The notes: generated by a model from the letters alone, not told the origin. 64,000 nt of DNA from Erwinia psidii (GCF_003846135.1 NZ_RHHM01000003.1:1-64000), one strand, 5' to 3'; counted from the stretch's first letter, positions 52,302-62,928 are shown. Numbers and translations: made by a program.

Positions 52302-54437
52302 TCAGTTATTTTCGATGCAACGTGTGGTATACCCGGCCCTGAGATTAAGCTCAAAGTCAGTCGTGCTCAGCGGCTGACACAATCCGTTACCTTGTACAAG
52401 GTCGCACTGCAACGTATTGAGAAAAGCATGCTGTGCCTTCTCTTCCACCCCCGCCACCGCGACGCTCATCCCCAGGCGTTTACTAAACCCGGCAATCGCT
52501 CTGATCATCATTCGGGTCCGGGTACTGGCGTTCAACTGACAGGTCAGTGATTTATCAATTTTCAGGCCGGATACAATGCCATTGCACAACAGATTCATCG
52601 ATCCCAGCGTGCGTCCATAGTGGTCGATGATAAAATTTGCGCCGGTAATCTTGACAGCCTCCAGACTTTCAGGATTCTCCCGCGCAATCATCGTCAGCAG
52701 AGGTTCATCGACCTCAAGATCGACAAAGCCTGCATCCCCACCGGCGCTGTCATGCAACACCCTCTCCAGACCTGCCCCGACAAGCTGCCGTGGAAACAGG
52801 TTAATACTGACGCGGAGCGAGGGATAAAACAGCTGCCATTGACGAATTTGCGTCACCGCGGTACGGACGATCCATTCACCCAGCATGACAGACAGCGGAC
52901 TTTTCACCAGCATGCCAATAAACTCAGAGGGCATCAGTAACCCGCGAGCCGGGTGCTTCCAGCGCAGCAGGGCCTCACAACCTGTCAGCCGGTTATCTGT
53001 CACGCTGTACTGTGGCTGATAAAACAGCACAAATTGCTGCTGCCTGACCGCAGTTTCCAGTTCACGCTCAAAGCGACGGCGATGCAATGCCGCCTCGCGG
53101 AATGTATGCTCGAACAGAACGCTTCTTCCCTTTCCATCCGCCTTGGCGCGATAAAGCGCGAGGTCCGCAGCGGACATCACCGACGAAGCATCCTGACCAT
53201 GTTCAGGAAACCCGGCAATTCCCGCACTTGCTCCAACGCGAACCGGAGTATCGTGATAGTGGAAAGGCGTTTGTACCGCGGCGATCAGATTTTCTGCCGT
53301 TTCCACAGCATGGTGACTGCTGTAGGGAAGAAGAATAATAAATTCATCGCCGCCAAGACGGGCCGCAGCGATCGCGTGTGAACATTCGGTGCGGATCTGC
53401 GAGGCGACATGGCACAGCAACGCATCCCCCGCAGCATGGCCCAGCGTGTCGTTGACCTCCTTGAAACCATCAAGATCGGTCATCAACAGCGTGTAAGGAA
53501 CTCCCGCTTCAGTGAGCTGACCGAGCTGAAGCATAAAGGCAGACCGGCTGGCCAGCCGGGTTAGCATATCGATCGATGCCAGTTCACAAAGACGCGTTTC
53601 GCTTTCATAGCGGGCGGTAGCGTCACGGATAATCATACCAACCAGTCGACTTTCCCCCTCGAACCATCCTGAAAACGAGACTTCAGCCGGGAATTCCTCA
53701 CCACTGCGTCGTACACCCCAGATTTGTATGGTACGCGGTAGCGAAATGGCATCATCATTGTGCATCAGACGATCGCGCTCATTGCAATAGTCAGCTTTGC
53801 ACTGTTCGGGGATCAGGGCTGCGACATATTTTCCGAGCATCTCAGGCGCGCTGTAGCCAAACATGGCAGACGCGGCAGGATTCCAGAAGGTGATACCTCG
53901 CTGCAAATCGGTACAGATGATGGCATCGGGAGAGGTGGATGATATTGCCGCCAGCCGCTGCTGGCTGGCGCGCCGCTGGAACTCATGACGATGCACCTCC
54001 ATGCGATCCATCACCAGCGCAGCGATATCGATTAGGTGCTGGCGATCGGCCTCGGTCAGCGCCGGACGGGGTTGGCTGTCAGTCAGGCACACCGTGCCAA
54101 TAGGGTAGCCGTCCGGTGTTTTAAGCGGCACGCCCGCATAGAAGCGAATATACGGATAGCCCAGCACCAGCGGGCTGTCACAGAAACGCGGATCGCTAAG
54201 CGCATCAGGGACACAGAACAGCTCTTCCTGTTCCAGCGTATGATGGCAGAAAGCCACGCTGCGGGATGTTGCGGTAATGTCCAGTCCGTAACGGGATTTA
54301 AAAAACTGCCGCTCATCATCTATCAATGAAATAAAAGCGACCGGCACGCGAAAAAGGCGCGCCGCCAGCGTGGTCAGCCGGTCCAAAGCGTCAGCTGACG
54401 GGGTATCCATCAGCTGATACTCCGCAAGTGCCTGCAA
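52302..54437 (-). CDS. GAF-PAS-GGDEF-EAL protein with altered EAL site
   Basis: 711 aa from TTG 54437; an in-frame CTG at 54473 behind GAGGGG may be the true start, since no ATG fits. Domains: GAF (about 15-145), PAS (about 160-280), GGDEF (about 285-445; LGGDEF at 361-366 intact), EAL (about 455-700). In the EAL domain, EALLRWKHP (488-) and KIDKS are present, but the usual DDFGTGYS is DHYGRTLG and AEGVE is VAGVE, so metal-binding/catalytic acidic residues are missing. The prediction is a diguanylate cyclase with an inactive or merely binding EAL domain. No membrane segments: cytoplasmic. Confidence 0.92.
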   Translation of the reverse strand: MQALAEYQLMDTPSADALDRLTTLAARLFRVPVAFISLIDDERQFFKSRYGLDITATSRSVAFCHHTLEQEELFCVPDALSDPRFCDSPLVLGYPYIRFYAGVPLKTPDGYPIGTVCLTDSQPRPALTEADRQHLIDIAALVMDRMEVHRHEFQRRASQQRLAAISSTSPDAIICTDLQRGITFWNPAASAMFGYSAPEMLGKYVAALIPEQCKADYCNERDRLMHNDDAISLPRTIQIWGVRRSGEEFPAEVSFSGWFEGESRLVGMIIRDATARYESETRLCELASIDMLTRLASRSAFMLQLGQLTEAGVPYTLLMTDLDGFKEVNDTLGHAAGDALLCHVASQIRTECSHAIAAARLGGDEFIILLPYSSHHAVETAENLIAAVQTPFHYHDTPVRVGASAGIAGFPEHGQDASSVMSAADLALYRAKADGKGRSVLFEHTFREAALHRRRFERELETAVRQQQFVLFYQPQYSVTDNRLTGCEALLRWKHPARGLLMPSEFIGMLVKSPLSVMLGEWIVRTAVTQIRQWQLFYPSLRVSINLFPRQLVGAGLERVLHDSAGGDAGFVDLEVDEPLLTMIARENPESLEAVKITGANFIIDHYGRTLGSMNLLCNGIVSGLKIDKSLTCQLNASTRTRMMIRAIAGFSKRLGMSVAVAGVEEKAQHAFLNTLQCDLVQGNGLCQPLSTTDFELNLRAGYTTRCIENN

Positions 54438-54472
54438 CCTCGCTGCTTCTGCGGTGTCGTGAATTATTTTTT

Positions 54473-54835
54473 TCAGAGTCTGTCCCCTCTGTTTTCTGGA
54501 TTTACTGCGGCCAGGTACGACAAAACAAACAGGAAACTCATTCGATCAGAAGGGACCTGGTAGTATTTCACACCGGCCCGCTGCCAGTAATTCTGGCCCG
54601 TCCCCAGGTCAGTATGCGACAGGTTGTCACTTATAAGTGCATGAAGCCTGGCACCGTCTGGCGCCTGATGCCAGTCAAATAAAAAACATCGGGTCAGACG
54701 ATGGCCACGGATGGCAATTTCCAGAGCATTCTTAGCCGACAAATCCTGCTGCAAGCGGGGGTGTGACAACGGACCGATGTTCTCAGGCTGAGTACGTATT
54801 GACGCAGTTCGTGGATTAATACCCTTAACGTACAT
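54473..54835 (-). CDS. Uncertain small protein upstream of the GGDEF-EAL gene
   Basis: The frame from ATG 54835 encodes 120 aa (MYVKGINPRTASIRTQPENI...; LTRCFLFDWHQAPDGARLHA; ends NPENRGDRL); it stays open upstream to a TTG at 54913. No family is recognised. Its TGA overlaps the possible CTG start of the GGDEF-EAL gene, which would fit translational coupling. It may instead be chance or the remnant of a larger gene. Confidence 0.3.
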   Translation of the reverse strand: MYVKGINPRTASIRTQPENIGPLSHPRLQQDLSAKNALEIAIRGHRLTRCFLFDWHQAPDGARLHALISDNLSHTDLGTGQNYWQRAGVKYYQVPSDRMSFLFVLSYLAAVNPENRGDRL

Positions 54836-54913
54836 GGCGTTACCCGGCAACAAGCCCCCCTGATGAACCCGTTCAGCTAAATTATGCGTTGCAAATGTTA
54901 CGGCAAAGCTCAA

Positions 54914-55398
54914 TGGCAGAAATGGTGCTCAATATAATGAAGTGCTTTCCGGTGGCGATAAAAAACGCCGATGAACAACGCCGATGAACAACGCCGGCGC
55001 AGCAGGCCAACTTCAGGTGATGTGCGGTGGTTATTTTTATGCAGAATGTCTGCTTTCGGGTCATTACGGAATTGTTTTCACCACATTGGTTATTTGTCTT
55101 AAACCCGATTTTGACTATATTCAGTTTTTATTTTACCGCCATGAAAAATATTCCAGCTTTTTATTGCCAGCAATTTTAATTCAGTTGAAACCCTGAATAA
55201 TAATGTTATAAGCCTGGAAAATAACATTTAATGCGGTGTTTAAGATAATATTTAGGTTATATGGCGACATACGGTTATTTCCCGAATGTCGTTATCTCAT
55301 ATAATTAGCAGTGCAAAAATGCGCAGACTGGCTGCCTGAAGAGATTGCCTGCCAGCCTGCATTGCCATTTTTAATGGCACGTTTTCAGGAAGCTGGCG
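54914..55398. other. AT-rich intergenic region with a 13-bp tandem duplication
   Basis: 485 bp with no convincing gene. CGCCGATGAACAA occurs twice in direct succession at 54966-54991. The rest is AT-rich and may hold the promoter of the GGDEF-EAL unit on the left side. Confidence 0.5.
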
Positions 55399-56796
55399 TT
55401 ACAAGGCGATACCGGGATTGTGCGTCAGCAAATGGTTGTCCGGCAATGTAAAACGGCGGATAACGCTGCCAAGCGTTTCGGTTTGCCCGGTCAGGCTTCC
55501 TGCTGAAACCGCTACTTCCTGAACCAGAGTCGCATTCTGCTGTGTCACCCGGTCAAGTTCTGCCACCGCAAGGGTAACCATTGATATCCCTTTGCTTTGC
55601 TCATCAGAGGCCAGCGCAATCTGGCCAATCAGTTCATTCACGCTGCCCACGCCACGCAACACGTCATCCATGATAGTACCGGCGCTGTTGGCAGCACTGC
55701 GTCCGTGGTCAACACGGGACACCGTGTCAGCAATCAGCTGCTCTATCTCTTTGGCGGCAGCCGCACTACGTTGCGCCAGAGAACGCACTTCACTGGCGAC
55801 AACCGCAAAACCACGGCCCTGATCGCCAGCACGGGCCGCTTCTACCGCGGCGTTCAAGGCGAGGATATTGGTTTGAAACGCAATACTGTTGATAGTGGTG
55901 GTAAACTGGCGAATTTTTTCAGACCCTGCGGCAATGCCGTTCATCGCCGTCGCCACGGTTCTGACCAGTTCTTCGCCTTTATGCGTATTGTCTGTGGTGC
56001 GTTCAGCCAGTTCCCTTGCCTCACGGGCGTTAACGGCATTGTGGCTGACGGTGGCGGTAAGCTGCTCCATGCTGGCTGCTGTCTGTTCCAGCGCGGCGGC
56101 CTGCGTGGCCGTCCTGTCGGACAGATCGGCGTTGCCGGCGGCAATATCTCCGGCCTCGCGGCTCAGTAACGCGGCGTTATCACGAATGGCCTGGACGGTG
56201 TCAAGGAGGCTGTGCTGCATCTCTTTTACCAGCGGCACCAGTTGTCCCACACAGTTGCGTCCAAGATCCTCAGGTTCATGGGTTAAATCACCACTGGCGA
56301 TAACCCGGAAATGAGCGCGGATCTTGCCAACCGGTCTGACAAGGTGTACCACCAGATAACGATCGCAGAAGATAAGCAGCGCCGCAGCCGCAAGCAGTCC
56401 TGCGATGAAAATAAAATCAAGATGCCGACTGTTGGTTGACACACCAGCGTTATCATCGGCTATCTGTGCCTGCAACGCCGCCAGCCGTTCGTTTACCGCC
56501 TGTTTGTAGACTGGCTCAGCCGCTGTCAGGGCCGCCCGGTAGTTATTCCAGTCAGTTCCGGCCGGGACCTGTGCCTGCAATGCGGTTATTTCAGCCTGTG
56601 TTCCGCTGTCTTTGACCATTTCGGCTCTGGCAATAAAAGACAACTGCTGCGCCAGTTGTTCGGTCCGAATGATATGCAGGCTAAAATTGCGCAGCACCAA
56701 AGAACTGTAGCCTTCAGTCAGCGCGACGATACAAAAAGAAATGATCATTATCCACAGCACAACACGGCGGATAGTAAAATGTCGAAGTAATTGCAT
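55399..56796 (-). CDS. Methyl-accepting chemotaxis protein (short sensor)
   Basis: 465-aa chemoreceptor. N-terminal membrane helix about 12-32, short periplasmic helical region (about 35-125), second membrane helix about 127-147, HAMP about 148-205, signalling domain with hairpin tip [20 protein letters not shown]. It ends in [12 protein letters not shown], without NWETF. About 340 bp separate it from the divergent GAF-EAL gene. Distinct in its sensor from the chemoreceptor at 49.2 kb, so the two probably sense different cues. Confidence 0.94.
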   Translation of the reverse strand: MQLLRHFTIRRVVLWIMIISFCIVALTEGYSSLVLRNFSLHIIRTEQLAQQLSFIARAEMVKDSGTQAEITALQAQVPAGTDWNNYRAALTAAEPVYKQAVNERLAALQAQIADDNAGVSTNSRHLDFIFIAGLLAAAALLIFCDRYLVVHLVRPVGKIRAHFRVIASGDLTHEPEDLGRNCVGQLVPLVKEMQHSLLDTVQAIRDNAALLSREAGDIAAGNADLSDRTATQAAALEQTAASMEQLTATVSHNAVNAREARELAERTTDNTHKGEELVRTVATAMNGIAAGSEKIRQFTTTINSIAFQTNILALNAAVEAARAGDQGRGFAVVASEVRSLAQRSAAAAKEIEQLIADTVSRVDHGRSAANSAGTIMDDVLRGVGSVNELIGQIALASDEQSKGISMVTLAVAELDRVTQQNATLVQEVAVSAGSLTGQTETLGSVIRRFTLPDNHLLTHNPGIAL

Positions 56797-57135
56797 TAGA
56801 TGATCCTGGTGGTAGTAATTATAAAAATAATAAACCGGATTATCATTTCCCTATTTATAGAAATCTGATGGCATCCGATATTTTTTGTACCGGCTATTTT
56901 GGCAGGCAATTAAAAAAAAGAAACCGTAACACGATTAAATAAATATATCGTCAGAACGTAAGGAATTCGTTGAAGTAAATAAATATGACAACGGGGTCAG
57001 AAAAGCATACTGTATCAGGTACACATTACATTAATCGTTTTTACCTGTTGCAGATATCGCGCTTTACGGTGGCTTAACACTGTATATTGTTTTTTTTCAG
57101 TTTCGCTCCTGAGCAGTCCGGCGCGGAGGACACAT
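56797..57135. other. Divergent promoter region between chemoreceptor and GAF-EAL genes
   Basis: 339 bp, AT-rich, no gene. Must carry promoters for both divergent genes; I did not find a clear flagellar (FliA-type TAAA-N15-GCCGATAA) promoter. GCGCGGAGGACAC supplies a strong ribosome site for 57136. Confidence 0.5.
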
Positions 57136-58917
57136 ATGCTTACTCATCTCCGCGGCGATATTGCTCGCCGCATCCTGGCCCTTCAGATGCTCCGTAGTTC
57201 CGACGAAAGCCGGGATGACGTACTCAGGAAGTTTGTCCTGCTGGCAAGCCATGCACTGGGCATTCCCGGCAGTTTTATTTCTGTGCTGGATGACGAACAC
57301 CAGTATGTTCGCGCCGCCTGTAATTTCACGCTTGAGACATCCTCACGTTCGGACTCTCTCTGCCACTATGTGGTGGACAGTGAAAATGCGATGGTGGTTT
57401 CTGATACCCTGGAAGACCTCCGTTTTGCTAATCATCCTTTTATCACAGGTCCACCGTACATTCGTTTTTACGCCGGCGTCCCACTGAAAAACAGTGAAGA
57501 CGTCGTTCTCGGCACGCTTTGTGTGACAGACACCCTGCCACATTTTTTTAACGATGACCAGCTTGCCACGCTGCAACTGTTGGCCTCCCTGGCAATGTCG
57601 TTCCTCCAGGCATGGTATTCGGCAGGTTTTGCCGATCCGGTGACCGGTTTGCCCAATCGCCAGCGACTTATCCGGGATTTACATTATCTGGCAGCAACGG
57701 GCGATACCACACCTCGCCGTCTGGTGTTGATTGACTGTATTGATATGCCTCGTGCTTATGAACTGGCGCGATCGATGGGAGTGGGACCGCTTGAGAGCCT
57801 GTTAAAAGATATGGCGATTATGCTGCCTTTACGCCTGAAACCTTCCTCAGATGACACACTCTATACCGTCGCCACCGGGCGTTTTGCATTGCTCACCCGT
57901 CAGCAAAGTCACCATGACGCAGCATGGGTGGCAGGACGGCTGGAAGGGATCAGCGCCGATCTGGGGGAAGGTCTGTCGGTTGCCCTTACAACGCATACCG
58001 GGGAGGAAAACTTTATTACCGGTGATACCCCCCCGCAGGAAGTATTGCGACGTTCGGTCACCGCCCTGCATGAAGCTATCCGCATCGGCGTGCCTTTTAT
58101 GCGCTTCAGTAAGACCAGTGATACCAACAGTATGCAGGACTTCATGCTGATGAACGATCTGGCCAGAGCGTTGCGCGATGACAAAGGACTTTATCTGGCC
58201 TACCAGCCCAAAATCTGCCTGCACAGCGGCAGACCTGTTGGTCTGGAGGCGTTGATCCGCTGGCGACACCCACAAAGAGGAGAACTGTCACCTGCGATGT
58301 TCATTCCTCTGGCTGAACAGACGGACCTGCTCAGCGCGATGACTTCCTGGGTCACCGACCGGGTTATCAAAAGGCTGACGCGGTTGCGCAACCACTGTAT
58401 TCAGCTGCCGGTAACCATCAATGTTAGCGGCAGCGATTTCGCTCGCGAGCATTTTGCTGATTCGCTGGAAGACAAAATGATCAAAGCTCAGCTTCCCACT
58501 TCACTTCTGGGCATTGAGTGCCTTGAAACTGAACGGCTTATTGAAAGCCCGGCAGCCCTTCGCGGTATGGAAAAGCTCAAACTCCGGGGATTCGGTATTT
58601 CGCTGGATGATTTTGGTACTGGTTACAGCAACATCAGCTATCTCAGACAGATGCCACTGGACATCATCAAGTTGGATCGTTCCCTGATTAACGGGCTCTC
58701 CTCTGATACGGCTTCACGCATTATTGCTCGCAGTATTATTTCCATGCTCAAAGCACTGGACTATACGGTGCTGGCTGAAGGGGTGGAAAACGCGGACGTC
58801 GTTTCGGTACTGACTGAATACGGCTGCGACCAGGCGCAGGGATTTTTCTATTCAAAGCCGCTGCCAGAAGAAGAGCTGGACAGCTGGCTGCAATGGAAAC
58901 TGCGAGGGATCTGCTGA
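57136..58917 (+). CDS. GAF-(degenerate GGDEF)-EAL c-di-GMP phosphodiesterase
   Basis: 593 aa, cytoplasmic. GAF domain about 25-160 (PPYIRFYAGVPLK near 106-118), GGDEF-like domain about 165-325 in which the signature is replaced by ATGRF (246-250), and EAL domain about 335-590. EAL residues are all present: EALIRW (371), N in TINVSG (428), E in GIECLETE (461), DDFGTGYS (491-498), K512 (IIKLDRS), AEGVE (547-551), CDQAQGF (564-570). It should hydrolyse c-di-GMP, with the dead GGDEF as a possible GTP-sensing regulator. Its GAF is close to that of the protein at 52.3-54.4 kb. ATG behind GGAGG. Confidence 0.95.
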   Translation: MLTHLRGDIARRILALQMLRSSDESRDDVLRKFVLLASHALGIPGSFISVLDDEHQYVRAACNFTLETSSRSDSLCHYVVDSENAMVVSDTLEDLRFANHPFITGPPYIRFYAGVPLKNSEDVVLGTLCVTDTLPHFFNDDQLATLQLLASLAMSFLQAWYSAGFADPVTGLPNRQRLIRDLHYLAATGDTTPRRLVLIDCIDMPRAYELARSMGVGPLESLLKDMAIMLPLRLKPSSDDTLYTVATGRFALLTRQQSHHDAAWVAGRLEGISADLGEGLSVALTTHTGEENFITGDTPPQEVLRRSVTALHEAIRIGVPFMRFSKTSDTNSMQDFMLMNDLARALRDDKGLYLAYQPKICLHSGRPVGLEALIRWRHPQRGELSPAMFIPLAEQTDLLSAMTSWVTDRVIKRLTRLRNHCIQLPVTINVSGSDFAREHFADSLEDKMIKAQLPTSLLGIECLETERLIESPAALRGMEKLKLRGFGISLDDFGTGYSNISYLRQMPLDIIKLDRSLINGLSSDTASRIIARSIISMLKALDYTVLAEGVENADVVSVLTEYGCDQAQGFFYSKPLPEEELDSWLQWKLRGIC

Positions 58918-58926
58918 TTCAGAGAT

Positions 58927-60522
58927 TTATTTTCGCGCCGGTTTTTCATCAACATGCTGGGCTAACTGAGCGCCAGGACGGTAAACAAAGACCCGGTTAC
59001 GCCCGGCTCCTTTTGCGGCATACAGCGCCTCATCGGCTCGCCGCAACAGCGTTTCCCTGTCGCCACAGTCCCGTAATGATGCCACTCCCAGAGATACCGT
59101 CATGCTGTCGACAAATGGAAATGAAGCAGAACAGACCGCCTGACGAATGTCCTCAGCAATATCGGTGGCGGTATCAAGCTCGGTGCAGGGCAGCATCACA
59201 ATGAATTCTTCACCGCCAAAACGGCTTATCACATCGCCTCCCCGACATACCTGACGCAACAGTGACGCCAGCCTGACCAGCACCTCGTCACCCCCATCAT
59301 GCCCGTACCAGTCGTTAATCTTTTTAAAATGGTCAATATCGATGGCGATAATGCACTGTTCCGGGTCGTCACCAAGTTCAGCGGCTAACATATTGAATCC
59401 ACGTCGATTATGCAAACCGGTCAGCGGATCGGTCATTGCCTCATCATTGAGGGCGGCCACCCTTCCCGCCACCGCCCGCCGGTTCTCCTGCACCGCATCT
59501 TTCAGACGATAGGCTTCATAATACCAGGCATTGACCGAGGCAAGTGATTCCGGTGTGGCATCGCTGCCGCCTTCGCGCACCATACCCGCCAGTTTTTCCA
59601 GCGGCGCTGCAATGCGACTGGCCAGAAAGGCCATAATGATGGCGGCCACTGTGATAATGGCAAAAATAAACCATAAAACGTTACCCGCTGTGCGCATCAT
59701 AATTCCGCGGACGGTCTGCGAGGTTCCCGAAATAAAAATATTCCAGTCAGTTTTATGCAGGCTGGCGTACCCCGTCAGATAATTTTTGCCCGCATCCTGC
59801 AAGGTAAAATGCCCGCTTTCCGTCACGGCAAGTTGCTTTTGTAGCGTCGGACTCAGCAACATACGTGATCCCACCCGTGCGGTGTCATGGCTAAAAATAA
59901 CCAGACCTTCATTGCTGACAATACTGATGGCGGAGCCGTTGGGATAAAAATGTTGGCTCAGAATGTCACTGAGTATGCTCTGCTTTTTCAGGAAAATCGT
60001 GCCGCTAATATAGCCGATATAGTGGCCGTCGGCGGTAAAAACAGGTTGAGAAAGTGCCACAACATAATTGCCCGATGCTGCCATAAACGGCGATGAAATA
60101 AAGGGTTTTTGTGTCGCGATGGCGCGGCGGCTGGCATCTGATTTTAGCTTCACGCCCACCAGGTTGAGGCTTTCAGGTGAGGCGGCGGTCACTACGGCAT
60201 CGGTGTTAACCACCACGACCGTGTTGAAAAAGCCGGATTGCATCCGCAGACGCTCCGTTTCCTGATGTAACAGCTGGGGATTATTCAATCCGGTTATCTG
60301 GGAAGCACTCCATGCCAGTTCGCGCTGTGCCGTGGTCAGATAACGATCGGTGGTATCTGCCAGCTTGCGGGCATAAGCAATATTACTTTCCATCAGGCTG
60401 TCTTCAATGTTGGCCCGTTGAAACAGTAACAGAGCACTCAGCAACAGACCTGAAGTGAAGATAACCCCTCCCACAGAGAGTGAGGTTAACAGCGTCCTGA
60501 GGCGAACCTTGGTACGAAGCAT
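58927..60522 (-). CDS. Membrane diguanylate cyclase with Cache-type sensor
   Basis: 531 aa. Membrane helix about 15-37, periplasmic double-Cache-type sensor (about 40-275), second helix about 281-303, short linker, then GGDEF domain (about 360-515). FGGEEF (435-440) is the catalytic motif; RGGD (427-430), five residues before it, is the c-di-GMP inhibitory I-site. The ATG at 60522 (MLRTKVRLRTLL) is preferred to a TTG three codons upstream. Convergent with the EAL gene, whose stop lies 9 bases away. Predicted to make c-di-GMP in response to a small periplasmic ligand. Confidence 0.94.
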   Translation of the reverse strand: MLRTKVRLRTLLTSLSVGGVIFTSGLLLSALLLFQRANIEDSLMESNIAYARKLADTTDRYLTTAQRELAWSASQITGLNNPQLLHQETERLRMQSGFFNTVVVVNTDAVVTAASPESLNLVGVKLKSDASRRAIATQKPFISSPFMAASGNYVVALSQPVFTADGHYIGYISGTIFLKKQSILSDILSQHFYPNGSAISIVSNEGLVIFSHDTARVGSRMLLSPTLQKQLAVTESGHFTLQDAGKNYLTGYASLHKTDWNIFISGTSQTVRGIMMRTAGNVLWFIFAIITVAAIIMAFLASRIAAPLEKLAGMVREGGSDATPESLASVNAWYYEAYRLKDAVQENRRAVAGRVAALNDEAMTDPLTGLHNRRGFNMLAAELGDDPEQCIIAIDIDHFKKINDWYGHDGGDEVLVRLASLLRQVCRGGDVISRFGGEEFIVMLPCTELDTATDIAEDIRQAVCSASFPFVDSMTVSLGVASLRDCGDRETLLRRADEALYAAKGAGRNRVFVYRPGAQLAQHVDEKPARK

Positions 60523-60647
60523 AATTGACAATTTTCAGATAAAGTGTCTCCTGAGTGTAACAGCTACCACACAAAAACAATCGTAAATAAAATAACTGTT
60601 TGTCTCTGCGGCAGGTGATATTTTCTCGTCGTGACGGAAACTTCATC

Positions 60648-62087
60648 TCAACTCGAACAGCTTATTTCCAGTTTTTTTGCCCAGTCGGGTGGGCGGCACA
60701 TTAAATCAGCATACCGAGCGTCATCACCAAAGGGCGTACTCAGGACCTGATGCAGTCGTTTCAGGACCGAGGTGTCGTCATGCTCTGCCCGTTCAATCGC
60801 CAGTTGCGCCAGATAATTACGCAGTATGATCGCCGGATTGCATTGTTTCATCTTTTGCTGGCGCTCTGCGTCACTTCGCTGTTCCTGTAACAGACGCTGA
60901 CGATAAATGTTGTACCAGCTGTCAAAAGCCTCCCTGTCGATAAATTCATCCCGCAGCGGCGAGCGCGACTGTTGCTGCTCCGTGGCGCTGAGCTTGCGGA
61001 ACGTCAGGGTATAATCACTGCCCTCATTGCTCATCAGCGTCAACAGGCCGGTCAGAATATCATTATCTTCCGCTTCGGCGGTGAATAAACCCAGCTTTTC
61101 CCTCATCATCTCACCCCAGCGGCGCATCAGTTCAGGCTCATATTCCGCCAGTGCCTGACTGAGCTGTGTACTCTCCAGCAAACCGGAAAGGGAATGCGCC
61201 AGGCGGTTCAGGTTCCATAACCCAACCACCGGTTGATTAGCAAAACTGTAGCGACCCTGATAATCGGAGTGATTACAGATAAAGTCTGGTTGATAGTCAT
61301 CAAGGAAACCATATGGGCCATAGTCGAGCGTTAGCCCCAGAATCGACATATTGTCCGTATTCATTACCCCGTGGGCAAAGCCGATGCTCTGCCAGTGAGC
61401 AATCAGGCGGGCGGTTCTTCTGACAACATCAATAAACCACAGCAGATAACGCTGCGACTCCTGCTGCAAATGCGGCCAGTGATGACGAATAACATAATCG
61501 GCCAGCTCACGCACTTTCTCTGGCTGGCGGGTATAAAAGAAATGCTCAAAGTGGCCAAACCTGACATGACTTTCCGCCACTCTTAACAGCATTGCTCCGC
61601 GTTCGGTCGTCTCGCGGATCACCGGCTGATCGCTGGTGACCACCGTCAGTGCGCGCGAGGTCGGAACACCGAGCGCATGCATCGCTTCGCAGGCCAGAAA
61701 TTCACGCAGCGTGGAGCGTAGCACCGCACGTCCATCGCCCATACGGGAGTAGGGTGTAAGACCGGCACCTTTCAGATGCCAGTCAAACTTGCGCCCATCC
61801 GCCAACTGCTGCTCGCCAAGCAACAGACCACGACCATCCCCCAGTTGTCCCGCCCAGACACCAAACTGATGCCCGCTGTAAACCTGCGCCAGAGGCTGCA
61901 TCCCCGGCAGCAATGTTTGTCCACTCCACACAGAGGATTTTGGCTCACTGAACCAGCTTTCATCCAGATGTAAATCCGCGGCAAGCGCCGCGCTGTGACA
62001 GAGCAAACGTGGATTTTCCAGCGGTGTTGGCTGCACGCCGCTGTAGAAACCTTCCAGCTCGTTGTGCCAGGTATTGTTGAACTGCAT
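60648..62087 (-). CDS. selO: Protein adenylyltransferase SelO (YdiU)
   Basis: 479-aa pseudokinase-fold enzyme that transfers AMP to protein hydroxyls. Conserved blocks include [52 protein letters not shown] (ATP binding) and [22 protein letters not shown] (metal site). It ends with the usual near-terminal Cys (EISCSS). Length equals E. coli. It marks the return to E. coli gene order after the signalling cluster. Confidence 0.96.
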   Translation of the reverse strand: MQFNNTWHNELEGFYSGVQPTPLENPRLLCHSAALAADLHLDESWFSEPKSSVWSGQTLLPGMQPLAQVYSGHQFGVWAGQLGDGRGLLLGEQQLADGRKFDWHLKGAGLTPYSRMGDGRAVLRSTLREFLACEAMHALGVPTSRALTVVTSDQPVIRETTERGAMLLRVAESHVRFGHFEHFFYTRQPEKVRELADYVIRHHWPHLQQESQRYLLWFIDVVRRTARLIAHWQSIGFAHGVMNTDNMSILGLTLDYGPYGFLDDYQPDFICNHSDYQGRYSFANQPVVGLWNLNRLAHSLSGLLESTQLSQALAEYEPELMRRWGEMMREKLGLFTAEAEDNDILTGLLTLMSNEGSDYTLTFRKLSATEQQQSRSPLRDEFIDREAFDSWYNIYRQRLLQEQRSDAERQQKMKQCNPAIILRNYLAQLAIERAEHDDTSVLKRLHQVLSTPFGDDARYADLMCRPPDWAKKLEISCSS

Positions 62088-62184
62088 TGTTCTCCCCTCA
62101 GGATTAACTGCGCCGGCAAGCTGGCCTCGCCGGGCGATCAGTGTAAACCGCCGGGAGAGAGGTTAACACTGACTCAACAAAGGG

Positions 62185-62928
62185 TTATTGCTGGTGCAGG
62201 CTGGGTAAGTCGAGAGGTGCATCAATCAGCGAACAAAGCACTTCTTCACTGACCGGGGAGAAAAGTGAACTCTGGATACCATCAAAATCGAAATGGCGTA
62301 TTATTTCCAGTGCGGCAAGATCCTCAATGCCCTGAACAATCACGTTCTGACAGTGCGGCCTGATATGTTCCAGCAAGGCGTTGATAAAGGGTTTAAAGGA
62401 TGGCCGTTTCATATTGTGTTGCATAAAGCCTTTATCCAGCTTTATTGAGGTAAACAAATTGTCATACACCGCTGTGGAAGATACTTTTCCCGATCCATAG
62501 TTTTCAAGGCTTAAGGCGAACCGCTCACTCAGTGACAATAAAGAGGGGTTATTTTTTCCCAGCTTCAGGCCAGGAAAATCTTCATTAATTTCAAGTTCAA
62601 TTAATTCCAGCGCATCCATTTTACGGGCCATAAATTCATTTTCTGTAATAGCCATCGCCAGCACTTCATCTGTTTTCAGTGTTACCTTCACCCCATGCAA
62701 ACGAAAGAAGTCATGGTGCTTTTCAATAATATTAAGTTGGTTTTGTAACAGGGTAATACGCTGTGCCTGACTTAACTGCGGCATCAGCAAATCCAGTGGG
62801 ATCGCCACATTGGCGCTACTGTGAGAAAAATGGCTCATCAGCCCGACCGAGATAAGCTGTCCGCTCAGGCTGTAGATCGGCTGAAATGTTGTGCAAATTG
62901 TATAATCCGCTTCCAGATGGATTTTCAT
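62185..62928 (-). CDS. ydiV: EAL-like regulator YdiV (RflP)
   Basis: 247-aa degenerate EAL-domain protein. The EAL motif itself is absent (VGLMSHF in its place) and DDFG is replaced by LENYGSG, so neither c-di-GMP binding nor cleavage is expected. ELIELEINEDFPGLKLGKNN and LSLENYGSGKVSSTAVYDNLFTSIKLDKGFM align with E. coli YdiV, as does the position between nlpC and selO. In E. coli and Salmonella YdiV binds FlhD and stops flagellar gene activation. This ties the adjacent chemotaxis/c-di-GMP cluster to motility control by position. Confidence 0.9.
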   Translation of the reverse strand: MKIHLEADYTICTTFQPIYSLSGQLISVGLMSHFSHSSANVAIPLDLLMPQLSQAQRITLLQNQLNIIEKHHDFFRLHGVKVTLKTDEVLAMAITENEFMARKMDALELIELEINEDFPGLKLGKNNPSLLSLSERFALSLENYGSGKVSSTAVYDNLFTSIKLDKGFMQHNMKRPSFKPFINALLEHIRPHCQNVIVQGIEDLAALEIIRHFDFDGIQSSLFSPVSEEVLCSLIDAPLDLPSLHQQ

